Assembly (NCBI GenBank): GCA_013821585.1
Contig: JACDGO010000172.1
Location: forward strand, 1-5,350
DNA: 5,350 nt
Direction: 5' to 3'
Origin: Sphingomonadaceae bacterium
GTDB lineage: Bacteria > Pseudomonadota > Alphaproteobacteria > Sphingomonadales > Sphingomonadaceae
Within the stretch, counting starts at the first letter, position 1. Each line of letters begins with the position of its first letter. The notes beneath the pieces are model-generated. The model did no database searches and was not told where the DNA came from. It was given only the letters and a program-made list of their open reading frames with translations. Of the stretch, positions 1 through 5,350 are shown one piece after another. The position numbers were made by a program, and so were the translations under genes.

Positions 1-970
1 CTATATGCGTGCCGCGCGCTCGCCGCAGACGCAGTCGAAGGGGCTTTATTGGGCGGGCCGCGCCGCGCAGGCGGCCGGGCGCACCATCGACGCGAACGAC
101 TATTACAACCGCGCCGCGCAATATTTCGACCAGTTCTACGGCCAGCTTGCGAGCGAGCGGCTCGGCATCCCGCTCACAATTCCGCCGGTGACGCGGACGA
201 TCGAACTGTCCGCCGCGCAGCGCGAGGCGTTCTACGACCGCGAAATCGTGCGTGCCGCCACCTATCTCGGCCAGACCGGCGACTGGGCGAACCAGAGCCT
301 GTTCGTCCGCGCGATCGCCGCGGCGGCGGAGAGCGACACCGATCACGTCCTCGCGGTCGAACTGTCGCAGCGCATCGGCCGCCCCGACCTCGCGGTGATG
401 GCGGGGCGCAGCGCCGGGATCAACGGCCTGCGCGATTATGTACGCGCTGGGTTCCCGGTCGTGCCCGTCGCCGATGAGGATTTGCCGAGCTGGACGATCG
501 TCCACGCGATCAGCCGCCAGGAAAGCCAGTTCGACCGCAAGATCGTCAGCCGTGCGGGCGCGCGCGGGCTGATGCAGCTGATGCCAGGCACCGCGCGCGA
601 CGTCGCGGGCAAGATCGGCCTCGACTATGCGCCTTCGAGCCTCGACGACCCGCGCTACAATATCCAGCTCGGAAGCTGGTTCTTCGGCCGGCTGATGGAC
701 CGCTACGCCGGCAGCTACGTCCTCGCCGTCGCCGCCTATAATGCCGGGCCCGGCAATGTGAACAAATGGCTTGCCGCGAACGGTGATCCGCGCGTCCCCG
801 GCGCGGACGTGCTCGCGTGGATCGAGGCGATCCCGTTTTCCGAAACTCGCGCCTACGTTCAGAACGTCCTTCAGAATGCGGTCGTCTACGATCTCCTCAA
901 CCCTTCGCGCGCGCGTGTCAGGTCGAGCACGCCGCTCTCCACCTACCTCGGCAAATCGCGGCCCGGGTGA
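1..970 (+). CDS. slt: Soluble lytic murein transglycosylase (family 1A, Slt-type), 5' end missing
   Basis: This is a periplasmic enzyme that cleaves the MurNAc-GlcNAc bond of peptidoglycan to give 1,6-anhydro-MurNAc ends, used in wall turnover and remodelling. The frame is already open at the window edge, so the ATG at 5 is probably internal and the signal peptide and most of the superhelical N-terminal domain lie upstream. Counting from that ATG (321 residues visible), residues 12-55 form an alpha-helical repeat of the Slt U/L-domain type (YWAGRAAQAAG, then FYGQLASERLG). The catalytic SLT domain spans about 160-300. It holds the catalytic Glu173 in SRQESQFD, the GARGLMQLMPGTA motif (185-197), AYNAGPGNVNKW (244-255) and ETRAYVQNVL (280-289). 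All hallmark motifs are intact, so the enzyme should be active. The TGA stop at 968-970 overlaps the greB start, suggesting co-transcription and coupled translation. The family call is secure; the exact symbol is less so, because related Slt paralogues share this domain. Confidence 0.93.
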   Translation, partial: YMRAARSPQTQSKGLYWAGRAAQAAGRTIDANDYYNRAAQYFDQFYGQLASERLGIPLTIPPVTRTIELSAAQREAFYDREIVRAATYLGQTGDWANQSLFVRAIAAAAESDTDHVLAVELSQRIGRPDLAVMAGRSAGINGLRDYVRAGFPVVPVADEDLPSWTIVHAISRQESQFDRKIVSRAGARGLMQLMPGTARDVAGKIGLDYAPSSLDDPRYNIQLGSWFFGRLMDRYAGSYVLAVAAYNAGPGNVNKWLAANGDPRVPGADVLAWIEAIPFSETRAYVQNVLQNAVVYDLLNPSRARVRSSTPLSTYLGKSRPG

Positions 971-1434
971 GCGATCCGATTACGCCCGAAGGTTTCGTCG
1001 CGCTGCGCGTCGAATATGAGCAGCTCATGACCGTCGAGCGCCCCTCGGTGGTCGAGACCGTGAGTTGGGCCGCGGGCAACGGCGACCGCAGCGAGAACGG
1101 CGATTACATCTACGGCCGCCAGCGCCTGCGGCAGATCGACCGCCGCGCGGGCTTCCTCGCGAAGCGGATGAAAGCGGTGACGGTGATCGACCCCGCCGCC
1201 GCCGACCGAACCCATGTTCGCTTCGGCGCGACCGTCACGATCGTCGATGAACAAGGCGACGAACGAACCGTGACGCTCGTCGGCGACGACGAAAGCGATG
1301 CAGCAGCGGGCCGCATCGGTTGGAACGCGCCGCTTTCCCGCGCTCTGCGCGGCGCAGCGGTAGGCGATGTGCGACGGGTAACGCTGCCGGGCGGCGAGCG
1401 TGAGTTCGAAGTGGCGGCGATCCGCTATCTTTAA
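967..1434 (+). CDS. greB: Transcription elongation factor GreB
   Basis: GreB enters the secondary channel of RNA polymerase and stimulates cleavage of the nascent RNA 3' end in backtracked complexes. The predicted protein has 155 residues, close to the 158 of E. coli GreB. The N-terminal coiled coil covers about residues 5-75 and contains the tip motif GDRSENGDYIYG; its acidic pair Asp40 and Glu43 corresponds to the Mg2+-coordinating tip residues. LRQIDRRAGFL follows, then a C-terminal FKBP-like domain (about 80-155) ending PLSRALRGAAVGD...VAAIRYL. VSWAAGNGDRSEN matches GreB better than GreA. The GTG at 967 is chosen because it keeps the conserved ITPEGFVALRVEYEQL helix; the next in-frame ATG, at 1027, would delete it. 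No clear Shine-Dalgarno is visible. The start shares GTGA with the slt stop, so translation probably depends on ribosomes finishing slt. The TAA stop lies in a TTAA shared with the opposing ppk2 gene. Confidence 0.93.
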   Translation: MSDPITPEGFVALRVEYEQLMTVERPSVVETVSWAAGNGDRSENGDYIYGRQRLRQIDRRAGFLAKRMKAVTVIDPAAADRTHVRFGATVTIVDEQGDERTVTLVGDDESDAAAGRIGWNAPLSRALRGAAVGDVRRVTLPGGEREFEVAAIRYL

Positions 1435-2201
1435 CCGAGCGCTTCCTTCGCCAGCCTGATCACCTCCGGGTCCGCGTCGGGCGGCGTCATGTCGACCGCC
1501 GCCTCCAGCCGGTCCGCCGTATAAGTCAGCACCGCGATCCGCGCGGCCTTCTTATTGTTCGCGTCGACCACTTTCCAAGGCGCCCAGCGCGTGTCGGTGC
1601 GCTCGAACATGTCATGATAGGCCTTCAGATAGTCATCGCGGCGCGCGCGGTTGCGATAGTCGTCCTTGCCGGTCTTCCAGCGCTTCCACGGATCGTCGAG
1701 GCGCTTCCTGAAGCGCTCGTCTTGCTCCCCCTGCGTGATATGCATGAAGAATTTGAGCAAGGTGACGCCATTGTCCTTCTGCTGCGCCTCGAACTCGTTG
1801 ATCTCGTCGTAAGCGCGCTTCCAGTCCTTCTCGGACGCAAAGCCCTCGACACGCTCGACGAGGACGCGGCCATACCAAGTGCGATCGTAGACGACGATTT
1901 CGCCTTGCGCGGGCAGCCGCTTCCAGAAGCGCCAGAGGAAATGCCGCTCGCGTTCCTCGTCGGTCGGCGCGGCGATCGGCCAGACTTCGTAGTAACGAGG
2001 ATCCCAGCTCGCGGTCAGCCGCTGGATCGCGCCGCCCTTGCCGCTCGCGTCCCACCCCTCGAACGCGACGACCGCGCTCTTGCCGTGCATGATGTACGCG
2101 GCCTGGACGCGCTCGAGCCGCGCTTCGAGCGCGACGAGATCGTCCTTATAGTCGCCGTCGTAGTCGGCGCCCTTTTCGAAGTCCTTGAGATCGATCGCCA
2201 T
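1431..2201 (-). CDS. ppk2: Polyphosphate kinase 2 family protein (PPK2-type polyphosphate:nucleotide phosphotransferase)
   Basis: This cytoplasmic P-loop enzyme transfers phosphate between inorganic polyphosphate and nucleotides. The protein has 256 residues and one PPK2 domain. The Walker A region is FEGWDASGKGG (residues 47-57, Lys55). AAPTDEERERHFLWRFWKRLP follows at 77-97, and the Walker B region is VVYDRTWYGRVLVERVEG (103-120, Asp106, Arg107). A basic lid rich in Arg and Lys lies at about 163-189. The wording of these motifs resembles, from memory, the C-terminal half of two-domain polyphosphate:AMP phosphotransferases (Pap) more than the roughly 300-residue class I PPK2 enzymes. AMP or another NMP is therefore a possible acceptor, but substrate preference cannot be fixed from sequence alone. 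The ATG at 2201 is 8 bases after the aspS stop and is preceded by AGGGGG, so the gene is probably the distal member of an aspS-ppk2 operon. All key motifs are intact. Confidence 0.92.
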   Translation of the reverse strand: MAIDLKDFEKGADYDGDYKDDLVALEARLERVQAAYIMHGKSAVVAFEGWDASGKGGAIQRLTASWDPRYYEVWPIAAPTDEERERHFLWRFWKRLPAQGEIVVYDRTWYGRVLVERVEGFASEKDWKRAYDEINEFEAQQKDNGVTLLKFFMHITQGEQDERFRKRLDDPWKRWKTGKDDYRNRARRDDYLKAYHDMFERTDTRWAPWKVVDANNKKAARIAVLTYTADRLEAAVDMTPPDADPEVIRLAKEALG

Positions 2202-2205
2202 GCGG

Positions 2206-2211
2206 CCCCCT
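2206..2211 (-). promoter_or_regulatory. Probable ribosome binding site of ppk2, overlapping the aspS stop
   Basis: On the - strand the sequence AGGGGG begins inside the aspS TAG stop codon and ends 4 bases before the ppk2 ATG. It is an imperfect match to AGGAGG and the spacing is slightly short. It supports the ATG at 2201 as the start and indicates that the two genes are translated from one message, with termination of aspS occurring right at the initiation site. Confidence 0.5.
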
Positions 2212-3985
2212 ATGCGGGTCCGTCTACCACGCGAATGTTAAGCTCGCGCAACTGCTTCGACGTGACCGGCGCGGGGGCGTTCATCATCAGGTCTTCGGCC
2301 TTTTGGTTCATCGGAAAGACGATTACCTCGCGGATGTTGGGCTCGTCGGCGAGAAGCATGACGATGCGGTCGATGCCGGGGGCCGATCCACCGTGCGGCG
2401 GCGCGCCCAATTTGAACGCGTTGATCATGCCCGCGAAGTTGGTGTCGACCTCTTCGCGGCTGTAGCCGGCGATCTCGAACGCCTTGTACATGATGTCGGG
2501 CCGGTGGTTACGGATCGCGCCCGACGACAGTTCGACGCCGTTGCAGACGATGTCGTATTGATAGGCGAGAATATCGAGCGGGTCTTTGTCCTCAAGCGCC
2601 GCCATCTCGCCCTGCGGCATCGAGAAGGGGTTGTGGCTGAAATCGACCTTCTTCGCGTCCTCGTCATATTCGTACATCGGAAAATCGACGATCCAACAAA
2701 ATTCGAAGCGGTTGGCGTCGATTAGGTCCAGCTGTTCGCCAACGCGGGTGCGTGCGAGGCCGGAGAGCTTCGCCGCCTGCGCTTCCTTGCCGGCCGAAAA
2801 GAAAATGCCGTCGTTCGGGCTGAGTCCGAGAGCCTCGGCGATCCTCCGCATCCCGTCTTGGCTATGGTTGTTTGCGATCGGGCCGCCGAACACGCCGTCC
2901 TTCTGTGTCGCATAACCGAGGCCGGGAAAGCCCTCGGCTTGCGCCCAGCCGTTCATGTCGTCGAAGAATTTGCGGCTCTTCTCGGCCGTGCCCGGCGCGG
3001 GGATCGCACGGACGACATCGCCAGCATCGACCATCGAGGCGAAGCGGCCGAAGCCCGAACCTTTGAAATGCTCGCTGACATCGGTGATCGTGATCGGATT
3101 GCGCAAGTCCGGCTTGTCCGAGCCGTATTTGAGCATCGCATCGCGATAGGGGATGCGCGGGAACGGCGCGGGGCTGACCTTACGCCCGGCCGCGAACTCC
3201 TCGAACACGCCGTGCAGCACCGGCTCGATCGCGGCGAACACGTCGTCCTGCGTCACGAAGCTCATCTCGAAATCGAGCTGATAGAATTCGCCCGGACTGC
3301 GGTCGGCGCGGGCATCCTCGTCGCGGAAACAGGGCGCGATCTGGAAATAGCGGTCGAAGCCCGCGACCATCAGCAGCTGCTTGAACATCTGCGGCGCTTG
3401 CGGGAGCGCGTAGAACTTGCCGGGATGGACGCGGCTCGGCACCAGATAGTCGCGCGCGCCTTCGGGGCTCGACGCGGTCAGGATCGGCGTCTGAAACTCG
3501 GTGAAGCCCTGATCGATCATGCGCCGACGTATCGACGCGATGACGTTCGAGCGCAGAACGATGTTCGCGTGCAGGCGCTCGCGGCGCAGATCGAGATAAC
3601 GGTATTTGAGGCGGATTTCCTCGGGGTATTCGGCGTCGCCGAACACCGGCATGGGCAGCTCGGCCGCCGCCGATTGCACCGTCACTTCGCGCGCGCGCAC
3701 CTCGATCTCGCCGGTCGGCAGGTTGGCGTTCACCGTCTCGTTCGCGCGCGCGACGGCATCGCCCGTCACCGTCACCACCGATTCGGCGCGTAGCCGGTCG
3801 AGCACGGCATGCGCCGGGCTGTCGGCGTCGGTGACGATCTGCGTAATCCCGTAATGGTCGCGCAGATCGACGAACAGCAGATTGCCGTGGTCGCGCTTTC
3901 TGTGGACCCAGCCCGACAGGCGGACGGACGTGCCGACGTCGGCGGCGCGCAACGCGGCGCAGTTGTGCGTTCGATAGCTGTGCAT
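2210..3985 (-). CDS. aspS: Aspartyl-tRNA synthetase, probably non-discriminating (Asp/Asn)
   Basis: This class IIb synthetase charges tRNA-Asp with aspartate in the cytoplasm. The protein has 591 residues, the usual bacterial size. An N-terminal OB-fold anticodon-binding domain (about 1-105) contains [19 protein letters not shown]. Class II motif 1 lies near 152-167 ([16 protein letters not shown]). The loop [16 protein letters not shown] is at 172-187. Motif 2 runs 220-243 ([20 protein letters not shown]...). A bacterial GAD insertion fills about 290-415. Motif 3 is at 530-545 ([16 protein letters not shown]), with the ATP-binding Arg540. The ATG at 3985 is preferred because [18 protein letters not shown] is the usual N-terminus; an in-frame TTG at 4024 would add 13 unconserved residues and is itself the TTG of a promoter-like TTGACA. 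His33 in the OB fold, where E. coli has Leu, points to a non-discriminating enzyme that would also charge tRNA-Asn for GatCAB. The gene is transcribed away from rnd and is followed by ppk2. Confidence 0.97.
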   Translation of the reverse strand: MHSYRTHNCAALRAADVGTSVRLSGWVHRKRDHGNLLFVDLRDHYGITQIVTDADSPAHAVLDRLRAESVVTVTGDAVARANETVNANLPTGEIEVRAREVTVQSAAAELPMPVFGDAEYPEEIRLKYRYLDLRRERLHANIVLRSNVIASIRRRMIDQGFTEFQTPILTASSPEGARDYLVPSRVHPGKFYALPQAPQMFKQLLMVAGFDRYFQIAPCFRDEDARADRSPGEFYQLDFEMSFVTQDDVFAAIEPVLHGVFEEFAAGRKVSPAPFPRIPYRDAMLKYGSDKPDLRNPITITDVSEHFKGSGFGRFASMVDAGDVVRAIPAPGTAEKSRKFFDDMNGWAQAEGFPGLGYATQKDGVFGGPIANNHSQDGMRRIAEALGLSPNDGIFFSAGKEAQAAKLSGLARTRVGEQLDLIDANRFEFCWIVDFPMYEYDEDAKKVDFSHNPFSMPQGEMAALEDKDPLDILAYQYDIVCNGVELSSGAIRNHRPDIMYKAFEIAGYSREEVDTNFAGMINAFKLGAPPHGGSAPGIDRIVMLLADEPNIREVIVFPMNQKAEDLMMNAPAPVTSKQLRELNIRVVDGPA

Positions 3986-3995
3986 GATGCGCGGC

Positions 3996-4024
3996 GCGTT
4001 CGCCGTGGCGCGGGCTTGTGTCAA
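3996..4024 (-). promoter_or_regulatory. Candidate aspS promoter (TTGACA -35 element, weak -10)
   Basis: On the - strand a perfect -35 consensus TTGACA lies at 4024-4019. A 17-base spacer leads to GAACGC at 4001-3996, a poor -10. Alphaproteobacterial housekeeping promoters often show a strong -35 and a loose -10, so the site is plausible. Only 33 bases separate TTGACA from the aspS ATG, so transcription from here would start about 4 bases before the start codon, giving an almost leaderless message. No Shine-Dalgarno precedes the ATG, which agrees with that reading. A promoter further upstream inside rnd cannot be excluded. Confidence 0.35.
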
Positions 4025-4038
4025 GGCGTCGCGCCGTT

Positions 4039-4042
4039 AAGG
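4039..4042 (+). promoter_or_regulatory. Ribosome binding site of rnd
   Basis: AAGG lies 8 bases before the ATG at 4051, a suitable spacing for a Shine-Dalgarno element. It supports that ATG over the in-frame GTG at 4018, which would add 11 residues that look unlike the RNase D family N-terminus. I could not identify a convincing + strand promoter in the 65-base divergent region; the rnd promoter may lie within the 5' part of aspS. Confidence 0.5.
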
Positions 4043-4050
4043 CTCCGCGC

Positions 4051-5223
4051 ATGCACATCCATACCCTGATCGACGACAGCGCCACGCTCGCCGCGCTGTG
4101 CGACCGGATGAAGGCGGCGCCGTTCGTCGCGGTCGACACCGAGTTCATGCGCGAGAACACTTTCTGGCCCGAACTGTGCCTCGTTCAGATCGCCGACGGA
4201 AACGAAGCGGCGGCGATCGATCCGATGGCGCCGGGCATCGACCTGTCGCCGCTCCTCGAGTTGATGACGAACAACGAAGACGTGCTGAAGGTTTTTCACG
4301 CGGGCGGCCAGGACATCGAGATCGTCCACAATCTGACCGGCAAGACCCCGTATCCGCTGTTCGACACGCAGATCGCGGCGATGGCGCTCGGCCAGGGCGA
4401 GCAGGTCGGCTATTCGAATCTCGTCGACCAATGGCTCGGCATCACGCTCGACAAGGGCGCGCGCTTCACCGACTGGGCGCGCCGTCCGCTCGACAAGCGC
4501 CAGATCGACTATGCGATCGGTGACGTGACTCATCTGGCGACCATTTTCCCGATGATGCTCGCGAAGCTGCGCAAGACCGGGCGCGGCGCGTGGCTCGATC
4601 AGGAGATGGAAAAGCTCGCCGATCCGAAGAATTACGCGACCGAGCCAGCCGATGCGTGGCTGCGCGTCAAGATCGCCAGCCGCAAGCCCGACGTGCTCGG
4701 GCGCCTGCGCGCTCTCGCGGGATGGCGCGAGCACGAGGCGCGCAACAAGAACCTGCCGCGCGGCCGAATCATGAAGGACGAGACGCTCGCCGACATCGCG
4801 CTGCATCCTCCCAAGGCGCAAGGCGATCTCAGCCGCGTGCGCGGGCTGTCGGCGTCGTGGGCGGGCAACGACATCGGCGCGCGGATGATGGGCGCGCTCG
4901 GCAATGCCGAACCGATGCCGGCCGAGGACATGCCGCCGCGCGACGACCGCAAGCCAGGGATGGGAAAGGACGGTGCGCTCGTCGCCGACCTTTTGAAGCT
5001 TCTGCTCAAGATCAGGGCGAAGGAAACGAACGTCGCGCCGCGCCTGCTCGCGCGCACCGACGAGCTCGAAATGCTCGCCGCGGGGCAGCGCGACGGGCTG
5101 GCGATCCTCGAAGGGTGGCGCTTCGAGCAGTTCGGCCGCGACGCGCTCGCGCTCGTCGAGGGCAAGCTCGCCTTCGCGGTGCTCGGCGGACGGCTCAAGA
5201 TGACCCGCGCTGAGCCCGATTAG
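4051..5223 (+). CDS. rnd: Ribonuclease D (3'-5' exoribonuclease)
   Basis: RNase D trims 3' ends of tRNA precursors and other small structured RNAs in the cytoplasm. The protein has 390 residues, against 375 in E. coli. The N-terminal DEDDy exonuclease domain covers about 1-185: Exo I is FVAVDTEFMREN (Asp29, Glu31), Exo II is VFHAGGQDIEIVHN (Asp88), and Exo III is YAIGDVTHL (Tyr154, Asp158). All four acidic metal ligands and the Tyr are present, so the enzyme should be active. Two HRDC-like helical domains follow: about 205-285 (LRALAGWREHEARNKNLPRGRIMKDETLADIA) and 305-385, joined by an acidic Pro/Met-rich linker (286-304). The start at 4051 fits the family N-terminus MHIHTLI and has AAGG upstream. 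The gene is divergent from aspS. Its TAG stop overlaps the stop of the convergent ppx-like gene by 4 bases. Confidence 0.96.
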   Translation: MHIHTLIDDSATLAALCDRMKAAPFVAVDTEFMRENTFWPELCLVQIADGNEAAAIDPMAPGIDLSPLLELMTNNEDVLKVFHAGGQDIEIVHNLTGKTPYPLFDTQIAAMALGQGEQVGYSNLVDQWLGITLDKGARFTDWARRPLDKRQIDYAIGDVTHLATIFPMMLAKLRKTGRGAWLDQEMEKLADPKNYATEPADAWLRVKIASRKPDVLGRLRALAGWREHEARNKNLPRGRIMKDETLADIALHPPKAQGDLSRVRGLSASWAGNDIGARMMGALGNAEPMPAEDMPPRDDRKPGMGKDGALVADLLKLLLKIRAKETNVAPRLLARTDELEMLAAGQRDGLAILEGWRFEQFGRDALALVEGKLAFAVLGGRLKMTRAEPD

Positions 5224-5350
5224 GCGAGGCGTGCTTCCAGTCCCAAGGCGTGTGCGAGTCCCTTGTGCCTCCGTTCGACCGCCTCGCCGTAAAGCGCTGT
5301 TCCGCTGCCGAGGTCGAGTAGCAGCGACCCGTCCGCGACGACCAGCCGGC
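5220..5350 (-). CDS. ppx: C-terminal end of a probable exopolyphosphatase (Ppx/GppA family), truncated by the window
   Basis: The final 42 codons of a - strand gene are visible, ending in TAA at 5222-5220. The peptide begins RLVVADGSLLLDLGSG, a beta-hairpin-like segment. It continues ALYGEAVERRHKGLAHALGLEARLA, an amphipathic helix followed by a short tail. This pattern of a short strand pair, then ERR...LA.ALGLE at the very end, resembles the C-termini of alphaproteobacterial Ppx/GppA phosphatases, which hydrolyse terminal phosphates of polyphosphate (or of pppGpp). No catalytic motif falls in the window, so the call rests on this short tail and on my recollection that ppx lies next to rnd in sphingomonads. 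The GC and codon pattern match the neighbours, which supports real coding sequence. The gene converges on rnd with a 4-base overlap of stop codons. Confidence 0.68.
   Translation of the reverse strand, partial: RLVVADGSLLLDLGSGTALYGEAVERRHKGLAHALGLEARLA

Noticed and set aside
5..7. ATG at 5 as the true start of the transglycosylase gene
   Set aside because: The frame is open before it, the visible protein begins in the middle of a helical repeat, and there is no signal peptide, which a periplasmic Slt needs.
1614..2465. A 283-codon + strand open frame opposite the ppk2 gene and the end of aspS
   Set aside because: It spans two well-supported - strand genes, has Leu/Val/Ala/Arg/Asp-rich low-information composition typical of the antisense of GC-rich coding DNA, and matches no family I recognise.
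2858..3793. A 311-codon + strand open frame opposite aspS
   Set aside because: It is a long antisense shadow of the highly conserved aspS gene. Its Arg/His/Glu/Ala-rich composition reflects reverse-complement codons and no domain is visible.
4018..4050. Upstream in-frame GTG start for rnd
   Set aside because: It would add [11 protein letters not shown], which is not like the family N-terminus. The ATG at 4051 has AAGG at a good distance and begins the typical MHIHTLI.
3986..4050. Search of the aspS/rnd divergent region for a T-box, riboswitch, attenuator or small RNA
   Set aside because: The region is only 65 bases, with no clear inverted repeat, T-tract or leader peptide.
3180..4160. A 326-codon - strand open frame overlapping aspS in another frame and extending into rnd
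   Set aside because: The translation is dominated by Arg and Ala with no recognisable motif, while aspS in the adjacent frame is fully conserved.
4021..4821. A 266-codon - strand open frame opposite rnd
   Set aside because: This is an antisense shadow of rnd, whose exonuclease motifs are intact on the + strand.

Overview
This is a dense, high-GC stretch of ordinary chromosome, most likely from an alphaproteobacterium of the sphingomonad group. The assignment rests on overall protein character recognised from memory, on the alphaproteobacterial form of AspRS (motif 2 with an extra Gly/Tyr, and the [11 protein letters not shown] segment), on the N-terminus of RNase D, and on the GC-rich codon use. 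No database search was run. About 98.6% of the bases are coding. The only non-coding DNA is an 8-base gap (2202-2209) and a 65-base divergent intergenic region (3986-4050).

Layout. On the + strand, the window opens inside a soluble lytic murein transglycosylase gene (1-970, 5' end missing). Its stop overlaps the GTG start of greB (967-1434). On the - strand, read right to left, aspS (3985 to 2210) is followed after 8 bases by a polyphosphate kinase 2 family gene (2201 to 1431); the two look like one operon. Divergent from aspS on the + strand is rnd (4051-5223), encoding RNase D. The window closes with the last 42 codons of a - strand gene (5220-5350) that looks like the C-terminus of a Ppx/GppA exopolyphosphatase.

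The two convergent junctions, greB/ppk2 and rnd/ppx, are both closed by 4-base overlaps of opposing stop codons. Neither can hold a conventional intergenic terminator.

Functionally the window combines cell-wall turnover (Slt), rescue of backtracked RNA polymerase (GreB), tRNA charging (AspRS), RNA 3'-end trimming (RNase D), and two enzymes acting on inorganic polyphosphate: a PPK2-type phosphotransferase and a probable exopolyphosphatase. The polyphosphate genes bracket the aspS/rnd pair, which suggests a loose translation/RNA/polyphosphate neighbourhood. I found no mobile element, CRISPR array, tRNA, rRNA or sign of horizontal transfer. I see no convincing new system; the findings concern gene junctions, AspRS specificity and a possible near-leaderless aspS promoter.
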